DNA of 64,000 nt from an uncultured Verrucomicrobiota bacterium (lineage in GTDB: Bacteria; Verrucomicrobiota; Verrucomicrobiia; Opitutales; Intestinicryptomonadaceae), in NCBI GenBank assembly GCA_949293415.1, contig CASFDK010000043.1:1-64000 (forward strand), written 5' to 3'. Shown in pieces: positions 9,601-18,496 of this stretch; the stretch's first letter is position 1; every line of letters begins with the position of its first letter. The translations under genes were made by a program, and so were the position numbers. Under the pieces are notes generated by a model. The model worked only from the letters and a program-made list of their open reading frames with translations, was not told the origin of the DNA and made no database searches.

Positions 9601-9618
9601 AAAACTTTCGCAATTCTA

Positions 9619-9657
9619 CGGCGATTGCGCGGCTTTGCGCTTTCGCCGCTTTTTTTG
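9619..9657 (+). terminator. Terminator after the beta-helix glycosidase
   Basis: CGGCGA / TCGCCG stem with further GCGC pairing inside, followed by CTTTTTTTG, 19 bases after the stop codon. Confidence 0.65.
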
Positions 9658-9757
9658 TGCCGAAATTTGCGGCGCGCGCAATTTTCTGCGCACATTTTTC
9701 TTTGCGCCGCAAAATTTTTGTGGATTTTACCGCGCTTTCGTTGTAATTAATATCACA

Positions 9758-11479
9758 ATGAAATGGGAAGAAGTTAAATTCGACAAAAAGCTTGCCGAAG
9801 ATTTGGGGGCGTATTTGGGTGTTAGCCCGATTCTCGGCGCGCTCATCCTACAGCGCGGCTATAACGACTTGCTCCGCGCAAAAATGTTTATGCGCCCGAA
9901 ACTTGCCGATTTGGACGACCCGTTCAGAGTCAAGAATTTGCGCCGCGCGGTCTTGCGCATCATCGAGGCAATCGAGAAAAGGGAAAGCGTGCTCGTTTTC
10001 GGCGACTACGATGTTGACGGCATCACGAGTACCACTTTGCTTGTGAGCATTTTGCGCCATTTCGGAATATCGCCCACATACTTTGTGCCCCGCCGAATGG
10101 AGGAGGGATACGGCTTGAGCGAGGCAGCTCTCGAGCGCGCCCTCTCGGGCGGCAAGCCGCAGCTTCTGATTGCGCTCGACTGCGGCACGAATGCGGTCGA
10201 CGCAATTAACTATATCCGCAGCAAGGATATAGATTTAATTGTCGTAGACCACCATCAGGCGAAGGACGTTTCCGCCGACGACCACATTCTGATAAATCCG
10301 CATGTGCACAACATAGGCGCAACGCCGTGGAATCAGCTTTGTACTGTAGGGCTTGTGTTCAAACTTGCGCACGGGCTAATCAAGGAAATGCGTCAGCGCA
10401 ACGACGCGCGTTCATGGGAAATCAACCTAAAAGACTATCTCGACTTGGTCGCGCTCGGTACTGTCGCCGACCTCGTGCCGCTTGTTGACGAAAACCGCAT
10501 AATGTCGCGCTACGGTATAAAGCGTCTGAAATCAACGCGCCGCACGGGTATTCAGGCTCTCATTCAGGCGAGCGGAATCGCGCTAGGCGAGGACATCACG
10601 CCAATCGACATTTCCTTTAAGTTGGGACCGAGAATCAATGCGAGCGGCCGCCTCGCCGACGCGTCGCTGCCTCTCGAAATGCTTTTGGGCGACGATTTTA
10701 CAACTTGCTACCGCGCCGCGTGCGAACTCAACGACATCAACAAAGAGCGTCAGGAAATCGAGCGCGGCGTGCTCGAGGACGCGATGAAGCAGGTAGAGGC
10801 AAAGCGTCTCGACAAATATCCGTGCATTGTCGTCTACGATCCGTCTTGGCACCCCGGTGTTGTGGGAATTATCGCGGGCAAGCTCAGCCGCGACTTCCAC
10901 AAGCCCGTAATCGTTTTCGGCGAGATCGACGAAGGCTACACGAAAGGTTCGGGCAGAAGCATCCTCGGAATAGATTTGGTTGAGTGTCTTGCGCATTGCG
11001 GCGACATACTCGGCAGTTGGGGCGGTCATCCGATGGCGGTCGGCGTTGCGGTCAAAGAGGGGTGTGTTGATTTATTCCGCGAAAAAATATCCGAAACTAT
11101 CAACAAAAAATACGGCGAAAATATCGATTTTACCCCGGGCGTTACGATAAATTTGACGCTCGACGTTTCTGATGTCGGGCTTGAGTTGCTCGACGAGTTG
11201 GAGCTTTTGCACCCGTACGGCGAGGGCAACCGCGAGCCGATTTTTGCGCTGAAGGGCATTGAGCTTGCGAAACCCGTGGAGGTATTCGGCTCGGCGCAAA
11301 ACTATCGCTTCCAGATTCCGCTCGGCGATAGCGGTTGGATTAGCGCGGTGGCGTGGCGCGGTGGCGACAGACTTCCGCCTGTGGGCAAGCCGATAGACTT
11401 GGCGGTGAAGCTGGGCTGGAACCGCTGGAACAAGCGCAAGACCCCGCAAGCTACCCTCATCGATTGGCGGGAGAGTTAG
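9758..11479 (+). CDS. recJ: Single-stranded-DNA-specific exonuclease RecJ
   Basis: 5'-3' single-strand DNA exonuclease of recombination and mismatch repair. 573 residues from the ATG at 9758, which begins MKWEEVKFDKKLAEDLG; the longer open frame upstream has no family similarity. DHH-superfamily metal motifs are in order: GDYDVDGITSTT, DCGTN, VVDHHQA and LGTVADLVPL. The DHHA1 motif GSGRSILGIDL...WGGHPMAVG and a C-terminal OB-like domain follow. It is probably monocistronic. Its 3' side is a long repeat-rich gap. Confidence 0.96.
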   Translation: MKWEEVKFDKKLAEDLGAYLGVSPILGALILQRGYNDLLRAKMFMRPKLADLDDPFRVKNLRRAVLRIIEAIEKRESVLVFGDYDVDGITSTTLLVSILRHFGISPTYFVPRRMEEGYGLSEAALERALSGGKPQLLIALDCGTNAVDAINYIRSKDIDLIVVDHHQAKDVSADDHILINPHVHNIGATPWNQLCTVGLVFKLAHGLIKEMRQRNDARSWEINLKDYLDLVALGTVADLVPLVDENRIMSRYGIKRLKSTRRTGIQALIQASGIALGEDITPIDISFKLGPRINASGRLADASLPLEMLLGDDFTTCYRAACELNDINKERQEIERGVLEDAMKQVEAKRLDKYPCIVVYDPSWHPGVVGIIAGKLSRDFHKPVIVFGEIDEGYTKGSGRSILGIDLVECLAHCGDILGSWGGHPMAVGVAVKEGCVDLFREKISETINKKYGENIDFTPGVTINLTLDVSDVGLELLDELELLHPYGEGNREPIFALKGIELAKPVEVFGSAQNYRFQIPLGDSGWISAVAWRGGDRLPPVGKPIDLAVKLGWNRWNKRKTPQATLIDWRES

Positions 11480-11526
11480 CGGATAGCCGAGAGCTTGTTT
11501 TGGGCGCGTGAAATCGGGCTTGATGC

Positions 11527-11694
11527 GCGATTGGCGTTTTGCGAAGCAAAGCGCAAATTGCCAGTCAAGAGCGATTGGCGTTTTGCGAAGCAAAGCGCAA
11601 ATTGCCAGTCAAGAGCGATTGGCGTTTTGCGAAGCAAAGCGCAAATTGCCAGTCAAGGGCGATTGGCGTTTTGCGAAGCAAAGCGCAAATTTGC
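11527..11694 (+). repeat. 44-bp tandem repeat, 3.8 units, each forming a hairpin
   Basis: Units start at 11527, 11571, 11615 and 11659, exactly 44 bases apart, and are nearly identical; the last loses its 3' end. Each unit folds as GATTGGC...GCCAGTC around an inner TTTGCG / CGCAAA stem with an AAGCAAAG loop. The units are contiguous with no spacers, so this is not a CRISPR array. It begins 48 bases after the recJ stop. Confidence 0.9.
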
Positions 11695-11823
11695 TACGCG
11701 TGGAATTTTTAGATTTGATAGCGGATATCCGAATTTAATTCTACAGCAAAACTCGCTTTTCTCTTTTGCAGTAATTCTAAATTCGGTTTCGGAAAACAAA
11801 AACTAAGTTCGGAAATCCGAAGC

Positions 11824-11906
11824 GATTGGCAAAGCCAATGCGAACTTATACACAAAAGCGGTAACTATAGTTGCCGCGCAGTATCACAAGTAGGAACGAA
11901 GTTCCG
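11824..11906 (+). repeat. Three-hairpin dispersed element, copy A
   Basis: Hairpin 1 is ATTGGC-AAA-GCCAAT (11825-11839). The linker is GCGAACTTATACACAAAA. Hairpin 2 is GCGGTAACTATAGTTGCCGC (11858-11877). A second linker contains AGTATCACA. Hairpin 3 is GGAAC-GAA-GTTCC (11893-11905). The same order, linkers and spacing recur at 32391-32474 (minus) and 55205-55304 (plus). Confidence 0.85.
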
Positions 11907-12069
11907 ATGACCGGCGCGGCTCGCGCCCTTTGGTTGCAGAATAAGCTTTACAATGGGCTTTGGCGGGAGTTTACTTGGCTGATTATTCGGCTTGCGTTCG
12001 CGCGCTTTTCGCGGGGCGAGTATGCCGTTTGTTTCAACACACATAAACCTACACACATAGCTATATATA

Positions 12070-13326
12070 ATGGAATCTGTAAAGCATCACAAGTGGTACA
12101 AATGGGAGGTTCTCGCGCTCCTCTGGATGGCGTTCTTCCTCAACCAAGCCGACAGGCAAATCTACAACACGCTTCTTGTCCCCATCAAGGAAAGTTTGAA
12201 GCTTACCGACGGCGAAGCTGGTCTTATCGCAACGCTCTTTAGTCTTGTCTTTGCGGTGCTCGTGCCGCTTTCTGGGTTTGTCGCCGACAAACTCAGCCGC
12301 AAGTGGATTATCGTATTCAGCATTATGCTCTGGAGCGGTGCGACGATTGTTTCGGGCGCGTGTACGGGGCTTGTGTTGTTCATCATCTTCCGCAGTATAG
12401 CAACGGGTATGGGCGAGGCAACTTTCGGACCCGCAAACTACTCGACCATCGCCGACTATCACGACGAGGATACGCGCGGAACGGCAATGAGCATCCACCA
12501 AACTTCATATTATTTCGGCGTAATCGTCAGCGGACTGCTCGCGGGCTGGATTGGCGAAATGTGGGGGTGGCGCAGCGCGTTTTTCATTTTCGGCACCGTC
12601 GGCGTTTTGCACGGTTTCATTATAATCTGGCGGTTGCACGACAAGGTTCAGCCCGAGGTGCAGAAGACGGTCGATAAAAAGAACGATGTGAAGTTTCTCG
12701 ATTCGATGGCGATTCTCTTCAAAACTCCCACGGCTCTCATTTTAACGATTGGGTTTGCCTGTCTGATTTTCGTCCTTCAGGGATACCTTACTTGGACGCC
12801 AACATTCCTGCACGAAAAGTTCGGTATGGACTTGGCGAGCGCGGGCTTCAATTCTATGTTTTATACGCACATAGCCGCGTTTGTCGGTATACTTCTCGCT
12901 GGTAGAATTTCCGACAAACTTGCGCATTTCAAGCCCGCCTGCAGAATTTTGATGCAAAGTTGCGGTTTGCTTGTCGCCGCGCCGTTTATCGTCTTGATGG
13001 GGTACTCTTCGGATATGTGGATGGTCTACTTGGGTTTGGCGGGTTTCGGATTCGCCCGTGCGTTCTTCGACGCAAACACGTATCCGGTGCTTTACGACGT
13101 AATTCCCGTAAAATTCCACGCTTCGGCGGCGGGGGTTATGTTGTTCCTCGGTTTCGGTGTTGGGTCGCTTTCGCCGCTCGTCTTGGGTGTGCTCAAGCCC
13201 GTTTTAGGGCTTTCGATGGGCATTTCGCTCTTGGCTGTGGTATGGATATTCGGTAGCTTCCTGCTCTTTGTCGGCTACAAATTCTTCTATGCGCGCGACT
13301 ATAAAATCGCGCACGAAGACAGATGA
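12070..13326 (+). CDS. MFS transporter, sugar or sugar-acid type
   Basis: A 418-residue inner-membrane carrier with 12 predicted hydrophobic segments. The first is preceded by a short charged N-terminus. NQADRQIYNTLLVPIKESL and GEATFGPANYSTIADYH resemble the anion/organophosphate-sugar acid branch of the major facilitator superfamily. It is the first gene of a four-gene set with 4-bp start/stop overlaps to the next two genes. The neighbours (DUF4380 protein, lactonase-like and galactonate-dehydratase-like enzymes) suggest the substrate is a sugar acid or sugar lactone. That substrate is inference from context only. Confidence 0.8.
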   Translation: MESVKHHKWYKWEVLALLWMAFFLNQADRQIYNTLLVPIKESLKLTDGEAGLIATLFSLVFAVLVPLSGFVADKLSRKWIIVFSIMLWSGATIVSGACTGLVLFIIFRSIATGMGEATFGPANYSTIADYHDEDTRGTAMSIHQTSYYFGVIVSGLLAGWIGEMWGWRSAFFIFGTVGVLHGFIIIWRLHDKVQPEVQKTVDKKNDVKFLDSMAILFKTPTALILTIGFACLIFVLQGYLTWTPTFLHEKFGMDLASAGFNSMFYTHIAAFVGILLAGRISDKLAHFKPACRILMQSCGLLVAAPFIVLMGYSSDMWMVYLGLAGFGFARAFFDANTYPVLYDVIPVKFHASAAGVMLFLGFGVGSLSPLVLGVLKPVLGLSMGISLLAVVWIFGSFLLFVGYKFFYARDYKIAHEDR

Positions 13327-14525
13327 GTTTTCCCCGAAAGTTCGAGCAGTTGGACAGGGACGGACTTTGTGTAAAAGTCGTCCCCGAGCTTGGCGGTCGC
13401 ATTATGGAGCTTTCGCTCGACGGGCATAATTTTCTGTTCGTCAATCCCGCGCTTGAAAATGTCCGAAACGGGCAGGGCGACGATTCTTGGGACGGCGTTT
13501 GGCAGAACTTCGGCGGCGAGAAAATTTGGGTCGCCCCGCAGGGGTGGGACAACGACAGGCAGTGGGCGGGACCGCCAGACAGGGTTCTCGACGGCGGATG
13601 TTTCCGCGTCTCGAAAATCGGCAATTCGATTGAATCCGAAAGCCCCATCGATCCGCGGACGGGCTTGCAAATCCGCCGTAAAATTTCGCTTTCCGACGAA
13701 AAATGCGCGGTGAAAATCGACGCTACTTTCGAAAATTTTTCCGAAAAAAGCGGCAGATGGTCGATTTGGCCCGTAATTCAGGTCGCCGCACACGACTTCG
13801 ACGGTGATCGCTATGCGGTTTCGTTCCCCGCCGAAAACGGATATTCCGTAATGCACGGAGTTGTGAACAATCCGCAGTACAGGCTTGACGTGGTTGGAAA
13901 TTGCGAGGTTTCGTACAAATACATAATCGGAAAAGTCGGCGCGCTCTCTCGCGGCGGGTGGGTTGCCTATGCCGACAAACGGGCGGGCAAAGTGCTTGTA
14001 GCAACTTTCGACTTTTGCGAAAACGCGCAATACCCGTCGGATACGAACGTGCAAATTTGGTCGTCGGGGGCGGGGGCTATTTTCTCCCGCGGGATTTTGC
14101 GCATTGCAAACGACGACAAAAACGCAAATCCGCCGTATATGGAGCTTGAGCTGCTATCGCCGCTTGCCGAAATATCGAAAGGCGAATCTTTCGGCTTTTC
14201 GTACGAGCTTTCGGTCTGTTCCGTACCCGAGGGCGGTTCGGTGAAATCGTACTTCGGCGCGGGAGTTTTTACCGAAAAACTGTCGGCGCAATTCGACGGC
14301 GAAACCGCTTTTATAAGTGCAGGCTTGGGCGTTTTTGCAGACGGAAAAATCGCACTGAAAACGGACAGCGGCGCGGAACTTTGCGAGCCCGTTTCGGTCT
14401 GCCCGTCGTGCGGAACGCGTCTTGAAATGGAAGTGCCGTCGGCAAAACTTTCGGGGGCGGACTCGATTATTCTTGAATATTTTAACGACAAAACCACATT
14501 AACAATCGAGGAATTCAAATTATGA
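13323..14525 (+). CDS. DUF4380-like, aldose-epimerase-fold protein
   Basis: 400 residues with no signal peptide. The N-terminal half (VKVVPELGGRIMELSLDGHNFLFVNP, in two stretches, then WQNFGGEKIWVAPQG) matches the DUF4380 family, which has the beta-sandwich fold of galactose mutarotases. A Cys pair CPSCG sits near residue 360. Its start overlaps the MFS stop by four bases (ATGA at 13323) and its stop overlaps the next start the same way, so translation is coupled. It probably binds or mutarotates the sugar carried by the neighbouring transporter. The canonical mutarotase His pair is not obvious, so catalysis is unproven. Confidence 0.65.
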   Translation: MSFPRKFEQLDRDGLCVKVVPELGGRIMELSLDGHNFLFVNPALENVRNGQGDDSWDGVWQNFGGEKIWVAPQGWDNDRQWAGPPDRVLDGGCFRVSKIGNSIESESPIDPRTGLQIRRKISLSDEKCAVKIDATFENFSEKSGRWSIWPVIQVAAHDFDGDRYAVSFPAENGYSVMHGVVNNPQYRLDVVGNCEVSYKYIIGKVGALSRGGWVAYADKRAGKVLVATFDFCENAQYPSDTNVQIWSSGAGAIFSRGILRIANDDKNANPPYMELELLSPLAEISKGESFGFSYELSVCSVPEGGSVKSYFGAGVFTEKLSAQFDGETAFISAGLGVFADGKIALKTDSGAELCEPVSVCPSCGTRLEMEVPSAKLSGADSIILEYFNDKTTLTIEEFKL

Positions 14526-15247
14526 AAAAACTTAAAATTACTTGGCTGTGTCAGGCGGGCTTCATTCTGGAAGCCGACGGTAAAAGAATTGTCGTAGACC
14601 CGTATATGTCGAACAGGCTCTACGAAACGTCGCGCAAAGACGAGCAGATGAACCGAATGATGCCAAATCCAATTCCGTACGAGGAACTTAAGCCAGACTT
14701 GGTATGTTTCACCCACGACCACGCCGACCACTACGACCCCGAAGCCGTCCGCGAAATAATCGGCGTGTATCCCGACTGCAAGTTTGCGGGACCTTCGAGT
14801 ACGCTTGCGCATTTCATCAAGGACGGCTACAATAAGTCGAATTTTTCGAAACTCGACATCGGCGACACTTATGAATCGGATTCCTACAAGATTATCGCCG
14901 TTCCCGCTTACCACTCCGACCCTCTGGCGGTCGGTTATGTCTTCAAGATTGCGGGCAAGACCGTCTATATCAGCGGAGACTCCCTTTACGAACCGACCCT
15001 TTCCGCCGATGTCAAAAAGGTTGCAGGCGACATCGACATCGCCTGCATTTGCATCAACGGCAAGCTCGGCAATATGCCGTGGGAGGATGCAGTGAAAGTC
15101 GTTTCAGAACTTAAGCCCAAGTTTGTGCACCCGATGCACTACGGGCTTTTTGCGAGAAACACCGAAGACCCGCGTCCGTTTATGGCGGCGGTGCGCAAGA
15201 TGGGTATCGAAACCGAAGAGCCGTCGGTCAAGGGGCGCGATTTCTAA
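14522..15247 (+). CDS. Metallo-beta-lactamase-fold hydrolase, UlaG-like
   Basis: 241-residue cytoplasmic metal hydrolase. The metal site motif THDHADHYD is near residue 64, AYHSDP near residue 137, GDS near residue 157, and HPMHYGLF near residue 205. This pattern matches the UlaG branch (L-ascorbate 6-phosphate lactonase) rather than glyoxalase II. It is coupled by ATGA to the DUF4380 gene and lies 31 bases before a sugar-acid dehydratase. Opening a sugar lactone to the acid used by the next enzyme is a natural role, but the exact substrate is unknown. Confidence 0.75.
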   Translation: MKKLKITWLCQAGFILEADGKRIVVDPYMSNRLYETSRKDEQMNRMMPNPIPYEELKPDLVCFTHDHADHYDPEAVREIIGVYPDCKFAGPSSTLAHFIKDGYNKSNFSKLDIGDTYESDSYKIIAVPAYHSDPLAVGYVFKIAGKTVYISGDSLYEPTLSADVKKVAGDIDIACICINGKLGNMPWEDAVKVVSELKPKFVHPMHYGLFARNTEDPRPFMAAVRKMGIETEEPSVKGRDF

Positions 15248-15278
15248 TTTCCACCATATTAATAAAATATAACACACA

Positions 15279-16454
15279 ATGAAAGTTACCGGAATTAAAA
15301 CATATATCTGCGACGCTTACCGCACGAATTGGGTTTTCGTCAAAGTTCTTACCGACGAAGGTATTACGGGGGTAGGCGAAGCCACTCTCGAATATCGCGA
15401 GCCGACGGTTGTTCAGGCAATCAAAGAGCTTGAACGCTATCTTGTCGGCAAAGATCCCCACAATATCGAGGCATTTTGGTCGCAAATGTACCGCGACGCA
15501 TATTGGCGCGGCGGCGTTGTTCTGATGAGCGCGCTCGCGGGCGTTGAAATGGCTCTTTGGGACATCAAGGGCAAGGCTCTGGGCGTTCCCGTCTATCAAC
15601 TTCTCGGAGGCAAGGTTCGCGACTCCATCAAGTGCTATGCAAACGCGTGGTTCGCGGGCGCAAAAAAGCCCGAAGAATTTGCCACGATGGCGAAAATCGC
15701 AGTGCAAAACGGTTTCAGCGGCTTGAAATGGGACCCCTTCGGCAAGGCGTTTATGCATATCGAAAAGAAAGACTTGCACGAAGCCATCGATTGCATCGCG
15801 GCTGTCAAGGACGCCGTCGGCGACCAAGTGCACCTGATTATAGAAGGTCACGGACGCTTTAACGTTCCCACTGCGGTTCGCATCGGTAATATGCTCGAAC
15901 CCTTCGACATTCTGTGGTTCGAAGAGCCCATTCCGCCGGACGACAAGGAGGGCATTGCTTGGGTTCGCAAGAAGATTGCAACTCCCGTTTCGGGCGGCGA
16001 GCGTCTCTACAGCCGTTGGGAATATCTCGACTATCTGCGTATGGAATGCGCCGACTTCTGGCAGCCCGACGTATCGCACGCGGGCGGCATTTCGGAAGTC
16101 CGTAAAATCGCCGCAATGGCGGAAGCCCACCACATCGCGGTGTGCCCCCACAATCCGAGCGGTCCTGTTGCGAACGCGGCGAGCCTGCAGTTGGCTGCCT
16201 GTATGCCCAACTTCTTCCTGCTCGAAACGATGGCGACCGACATTCCGTACCGCAAGGACATTACGACGGAAGAGGTTCGTTTCGAAAACAGCGAAATGTT
16301 CATTCCCGACAAACCCGGTTTGGGCTTGGATATCAACGAAGAAGCCATCGCCGAACACCCCTATAAAACCTACAATCTCCGCCACTATGAAGGCACGCTT
16401 ACCGACATCCGTCCCAAGGGCGAAGCCGTTGGCGGCTACTTCCAGAAGAAATAG
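15279..16454 (+). CDS. Enolase-superfamily sugar acid dehydratase, D-galactonate dehydratase-like
   Basis: 391 residues of the mandelate racemase/muconate lactonizing group. The capping domain is at residues 1-115, followed by the barrel. Metal ligands are visible as Glu in IIEGHGRF, Glu in WFEEPIP and Glu in GGERLYSR. The ExH in EGHG and the late His in CPHNPSGP match the acid/base pair of GalD-type dehydratases. The predicted reaction is aldonate to 2-keto-3-deoxy-aldonate plus water. It is the last gene of the transporter-DUF4380-lactonase operon and ends at a strong terminator. Substrate stereochemistry cannot be read from sequence. Confidence 0.85.
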   Translation: MKVTGIKTYICDAYRTNWVFVKVLTDEGITGVGEATLEYREPTVVQAIKELERYLVGKDPHNIEAFWSQMYRDAYWRGGVVLMSALAGVEMALWDIKGKALGVPVYQLLGGKVRDSIKCYANAWFAGAKKPEEFATMAKIAVQNGFSGLKWDPFGKAFMHIEKKDLHEAIDCIAAVKDAVGDQVHLIIEGHGRFNVPTAVRIGNMLEPFDILWFEEPIPPDDKEGIAWVRKKIATPVSGGERLYSRWEYLDYLRMECADFWQPDVSHAGGISEVRKIAAMAEAHHIAVCPHNPSGPVANAASLQLAACMPNFFLLETMATDIPYRKDITTEEVRFENSEMFIPDKPGLGLDINEEAIAEHPYKTYNLRHYEGTLTDIRPKGEAVGGYFQKK

Positions 16455-16469
16455 GCGGAAGTTGTTTAC

Positions 16470-16503
16470 AAAAAAAGGAATGGGACTCCCATTCCTTTTT
16501 TTT
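16470..16503. terminator. Bidirectional terminator between convergent genes
   Basis: Stem AAGGAATGGG / CCCATTCCTT with a run of A on the left and T on the right. It can serve both the dehydratase operon (+) and the membrane protein gene ending at 16523 (-). Confidence 0.9.
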
Positions 16504-16522
16504 GTGTAAAATTTTTTCAATA

Positions 16523-17122
16523 TTATTTAGTAGCGGTTGTTCTTGAACGAATTTCGGTCTTCACCGCGCTTGTCAAAATAAGGCAATAACCGGCAAGTTC
16601 GAACAATTCTTCGAGCAGTTCTCCCGTCGCACCCAAGTTGGAATGGTGCTCGAAAAAGTATCCTGTCCAGAGCATCGCGGCGGCTGTGGCAATCAAAAAT
16701 CCGCGCGTCGAGAAAATAAACTTTAGTGTGGATTTTATATAGGTCTTAAAGTGCACAATAGCTCCGAGCAACGCAACGGCAAAACCGAGTACAAGCGTTA
16801 TTGCGCGACCCTTGCCATAGAGCATAAATACCAAAGCCTCCGGCAAACCCATTTTGTCGAAGTCGACCTCGCGCAGAATGAATGTGTATATCAGAACCGC
16901 AAAGAACAGGGTTATCATTTTTTCGTCTTTTCCACCTTTGCGGAAAAGGGCAACCACGTAAAATACGAGGGCTACGACAAGTATCGCAGCCTGTGTTATT
17001 TCAAGGCAACCGCTTTCGGTTATTGCCCATTCGGGATGGTCGAAAATTGCCATTAACATAACTCCAATGATTGCCGAGAGTGCCGCGCATATCAAGGATA
17101 AATTGTATACTTGTTTTAGCAT
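16523..17122 (-). CDS. Small polytopic membrane protein of unknown function
   Basis: 199 residues from the ATG at 17122; a TTG seven codons upstream is possible but lacks a ribosome-binding site. About six hydrophobic segments. Conserved-looking polar stretches lie near membrane edges: LREVDFDKMGLP in the middle and FFEHHSN...GELLEELFELAGYC near the end. The clustered His and Glu could bind a metal, but no family was recognised. It stands alone, convergent to the dehydratase operon and downstream of gap. Confidence 0.6.
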   Translation of the reverse strand: MLKQVYNLSLICAALSAIIGVMLMAIFDHPEWAITESGCLEITQAAILVVALVFYVVALFRKGGKDEKMITLFFAVLIYTFILREVDFDKMGLPEALVFMLYGKGRAITLVLGFAVALLGAIVHFKTYIKSTLKFIFSTRGFLIATAAAMLWTGYFFEHHSNLGATGELLEELFELAGYCLILTSAVKTEIRSRTTATK

Positions 17123-17203
17123 AATTTGCTCATTCGATACCAAAGTTCGGATTTCGCAAATTAAATTTATGTTTTACCATAACGGCGTTGCTTAAAAATT
17201 CCG

Positions 17204-17241
17204 CAAAAAAAATGCGCTCCCCGAGGAAAGCGCATTTTTTG
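17204..17241 (-). terminator. Terminator after gap
   Basis: AATGCGCT / AGCGCATT stem flanked by A on the left and T on the right, just after the gap stop. It is bidirectional in principle. Confidence 0.9.
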
Positions 17242-17256
17242 TAAAGCAATCTCAAA

Positions 17257-18471
<1,215 letters not shown>

Positions 18472-18496
18472 TTAACACACAACATAACTTGACTAT

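Larger units (their letters stand above)
11480..12069. other. Repeat-rich intergenic region between recJ and the MFS gene
   Basis: 590 bases without a credible gene. Besides the 44-bp tandem repeat and copy A of the three-hairpin element, it carries small palindromes CGGATATCCG, TTCGGAAATCCGAA and GGCGCGGCTCGCGCC (11913-11927). The last 130 bases before the MFS ATG are unstructured by eye and should hold its promoter. Open frames here translate the tandem repeat into a repeated peptide and look spurious. Confidence 0.75.

Noticed and set aside
11527..11694. CRISPR array
   Set aside because: The 44-bp units are contiguous with no unique spacers, and no cas genes are present in the window.
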